This document shows positions 4,367 to 5,152 of a stretch of DNA of 5,152 nucleotides, one piece after another. This stretch comes from Frankiales bacterium. Lineage in GTDB: Bacteria > Actinomycetota > Actinomycetes > JAFAQI01. The notes below the pieces were generated by a model. The model was not told the origin of the DNA. It worked only from the letters and a program-made list of their open reading frames with translations, and made no database searches. Position 1 is the first letter of the stretch. Each line of letters begins with the position of its first letter. The stretch spans positions 1 to 5,152 of the forward strand of contig JAFAQI010000221.1 in assembly GCA_019246495.1 (NCBI GenBank). The letters run 5' to 3'. The position numbers and the translations under genes are program-made.

Positions 4367-5152
4367 GTGCACCTGAAGAGCCTGACCCTGCGGGGCTTCA
4401 AGTCGTTCGCCTCGTCGACGACGCTGCGCTTCGAGCCCGGCATCACCTGTGTCGTCGGACCCAACGGGTCCGGCAAGTCCAACGTCGTCGACGCCATCGC
4501 CTGGGTCCTCGGCGAGCAGGGGGCCAAGAGCCTGCGCGGCGGCAAGATGGAAGACGTCATCTTCGCGGGTACGGCGGGGCGCCCGCCGCTCGGCCGGGCC
4601 GAGGTCGTGCTGACGATCGACAACTCCGACGGCGCGCTGCCGATCGACTACACCGAGGTCACGATCTCGCGGATCATGTTCCGCAACGGCGGCTCGGAGT
4701 ATGCGATCAACGGCACGCCGTGCCGGCTGCTCGACGTACAGGAACTGCTCTCCGACTCCGGCATCGGCCGGGAGATGCACGTCATCGTCGGTCAGGGCCA
4801 GCTCGACGCGGTGCTTCATGCCGCACCGGAGGACCGGCGTGCGTTCATCGAGGAGGCCGCGGGAGTCCTCAAGCACCGCAAGCGCAAGGAAAAGGCGCTG
4901 CGCAAGCTCGAGGCGATGCAGGCGAACCTCAACCGGCTCCAGGACCTGACGGGCGAGCTACGCCGCCAGCTGAAGCCGCTGGGCAAGCAGGCCGAGGTCG
5001 CCCGCCGCGCCGCGGTCGTGCAGGCCGACCTGCGCGACGCGCGGCTCCGGCTGCTCGCGGACGACCTCCAGCTGCTGCGCTCGACCCTCGAAGCCGAGGT
5101 CGCCGACGAGACCGCACTGCTGGCGCGCCGGTCCGAGGTCGAAGCGGCGCTG
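4367..5152 (+). CDS. smc: Chromosome segregation ATPase SMC (5' portion, runs off the window)
   Basis: SMC is the ATP-driven DNA-loop-forming core of bacterial condensin, working with ScpA and ScpB to compact and segregate chromosomes. The first 262 codons are present of an expected 1150-1250. The N-terminus [13 protein letters not shown] (2-14) is typical. Walker A is GPNGSGKSN (31-39). The R-loop region follows with [13 protein letters not shown] (57-69), and the Q-loop with VGQGQLD (141-147). After residue 165 ([19 protein letters not shown]) the protein enters the first arm of the long coiled coil. Walker B, the ABC signature and the hinge lie beyond the window. The start is GTG 4367, with GGAAAG (4353-4358) 8 nt upstream; GTG 4358 is in frame but overlaps that site. 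The 139-nt spacer after the terminator must hold the promoter. TAGGTT (4311-4316) is a candidate -10 box, without a clear -35 partner. Confidence 0.97.
   Translation, partial: MHLKSLTLRGFKSFASSTTLRFEPGITCVVGPNGSGKSNVVDAIAWVLGEQGAKSLRGGKMEDVIFAGTAGRPPLGRAEVVLTIDNSDGALPIDYTEVTISRIMFRNGGSEYAINGTPCRLLDVQELLSDSGIGREMHVIVGQGQLDAVLHAAPEDRRAFIEEAAGVLKHRKRKEKALRKLEAMQANLNRLQDLTGELRRQLKPLGKQAEVARRAAVVQADLRDARLRLLADDLQLLRSTLEAEVADETALLARRSEVEAAL

Noticed and set aside
3979..4876. Open frames on the - strand across the terminator and start of smc
   Set aside because: They are antisense to the SMC Walker A region and to the small coiled-coil gene, with low-complexity translations and no known motif.

Overview
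The window reads as a chromosomal housekeeping segment of a high-GC Gram-positive bacterium (Actinomycetota). The grounds are strong G/C bias at third codon positions, frequent GTG starts, a zinc-ribbon form of ribosomal protein L32, and a gene order typical of that phylum around rnc, mutM and smc. I would not name a genus from sequence alone. All genes I can support lie on the + strand.

Layout. The 3' portion of coaD (coenzyme A biosynthesis) opens the window. It is followed by a DivIVA-like coiled-coil gene resembling mycobacterial SepIVA (486-980). After a 58-nt gap comes a compact run of five genes: a YceD/DUF177 protein (1039-1665), rpmF for L32 (1672-1845), a divergent acyl carrier protein (1847-2122), rnc for RNase III (2144-2860) and mutM/fpg for formamidopyrimidine-DNA glycosylase (2864-3739). 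Spacers in this run are 6, 1, 21 and 3 nt, so it looks like one transcription unit with translational coupling.

A 219-nt spacer follows mutM. It holds a perfect palindrome (3799-3818), a possible promoter and two GC-rich hairpins. It leads to a small 72-residue coiled-coil gene (3959-4177) with a consensus ribosome binding site. That gene ends at a textbook intrinsic terminator with a cUUCGg tetraloop (4200-4227). A 139-nt spacer separates the terminator from smc, whose first 262 codons are present up to the window edge.

Functionally the block mixes cofactor supply (CoaD supplies CoA, the source of the phosphopantetheine arm of carrier proteins), ribosome maturation (YceD, L32, RNase III), DNA repair (MutM), cell division (SepIVA-like) and chromosome organisation (SMC). 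The yceD-rpmF and acp-rnc pairs resemble the ends of the yceD-rpmF-plsX-fab-acpP region of other bacteria, with the fatty-acid genes between them absent here.

I found no mobile element, CRISPR array, tRNA or rRNA, and nothing that amounts to a new defence or biosynthetic system. The points most worth a second look are the divergent carrier protein, the small coiled-coil gene before smc, the palindrome after mutM, and an internally duplicated tail on the YceD protein.
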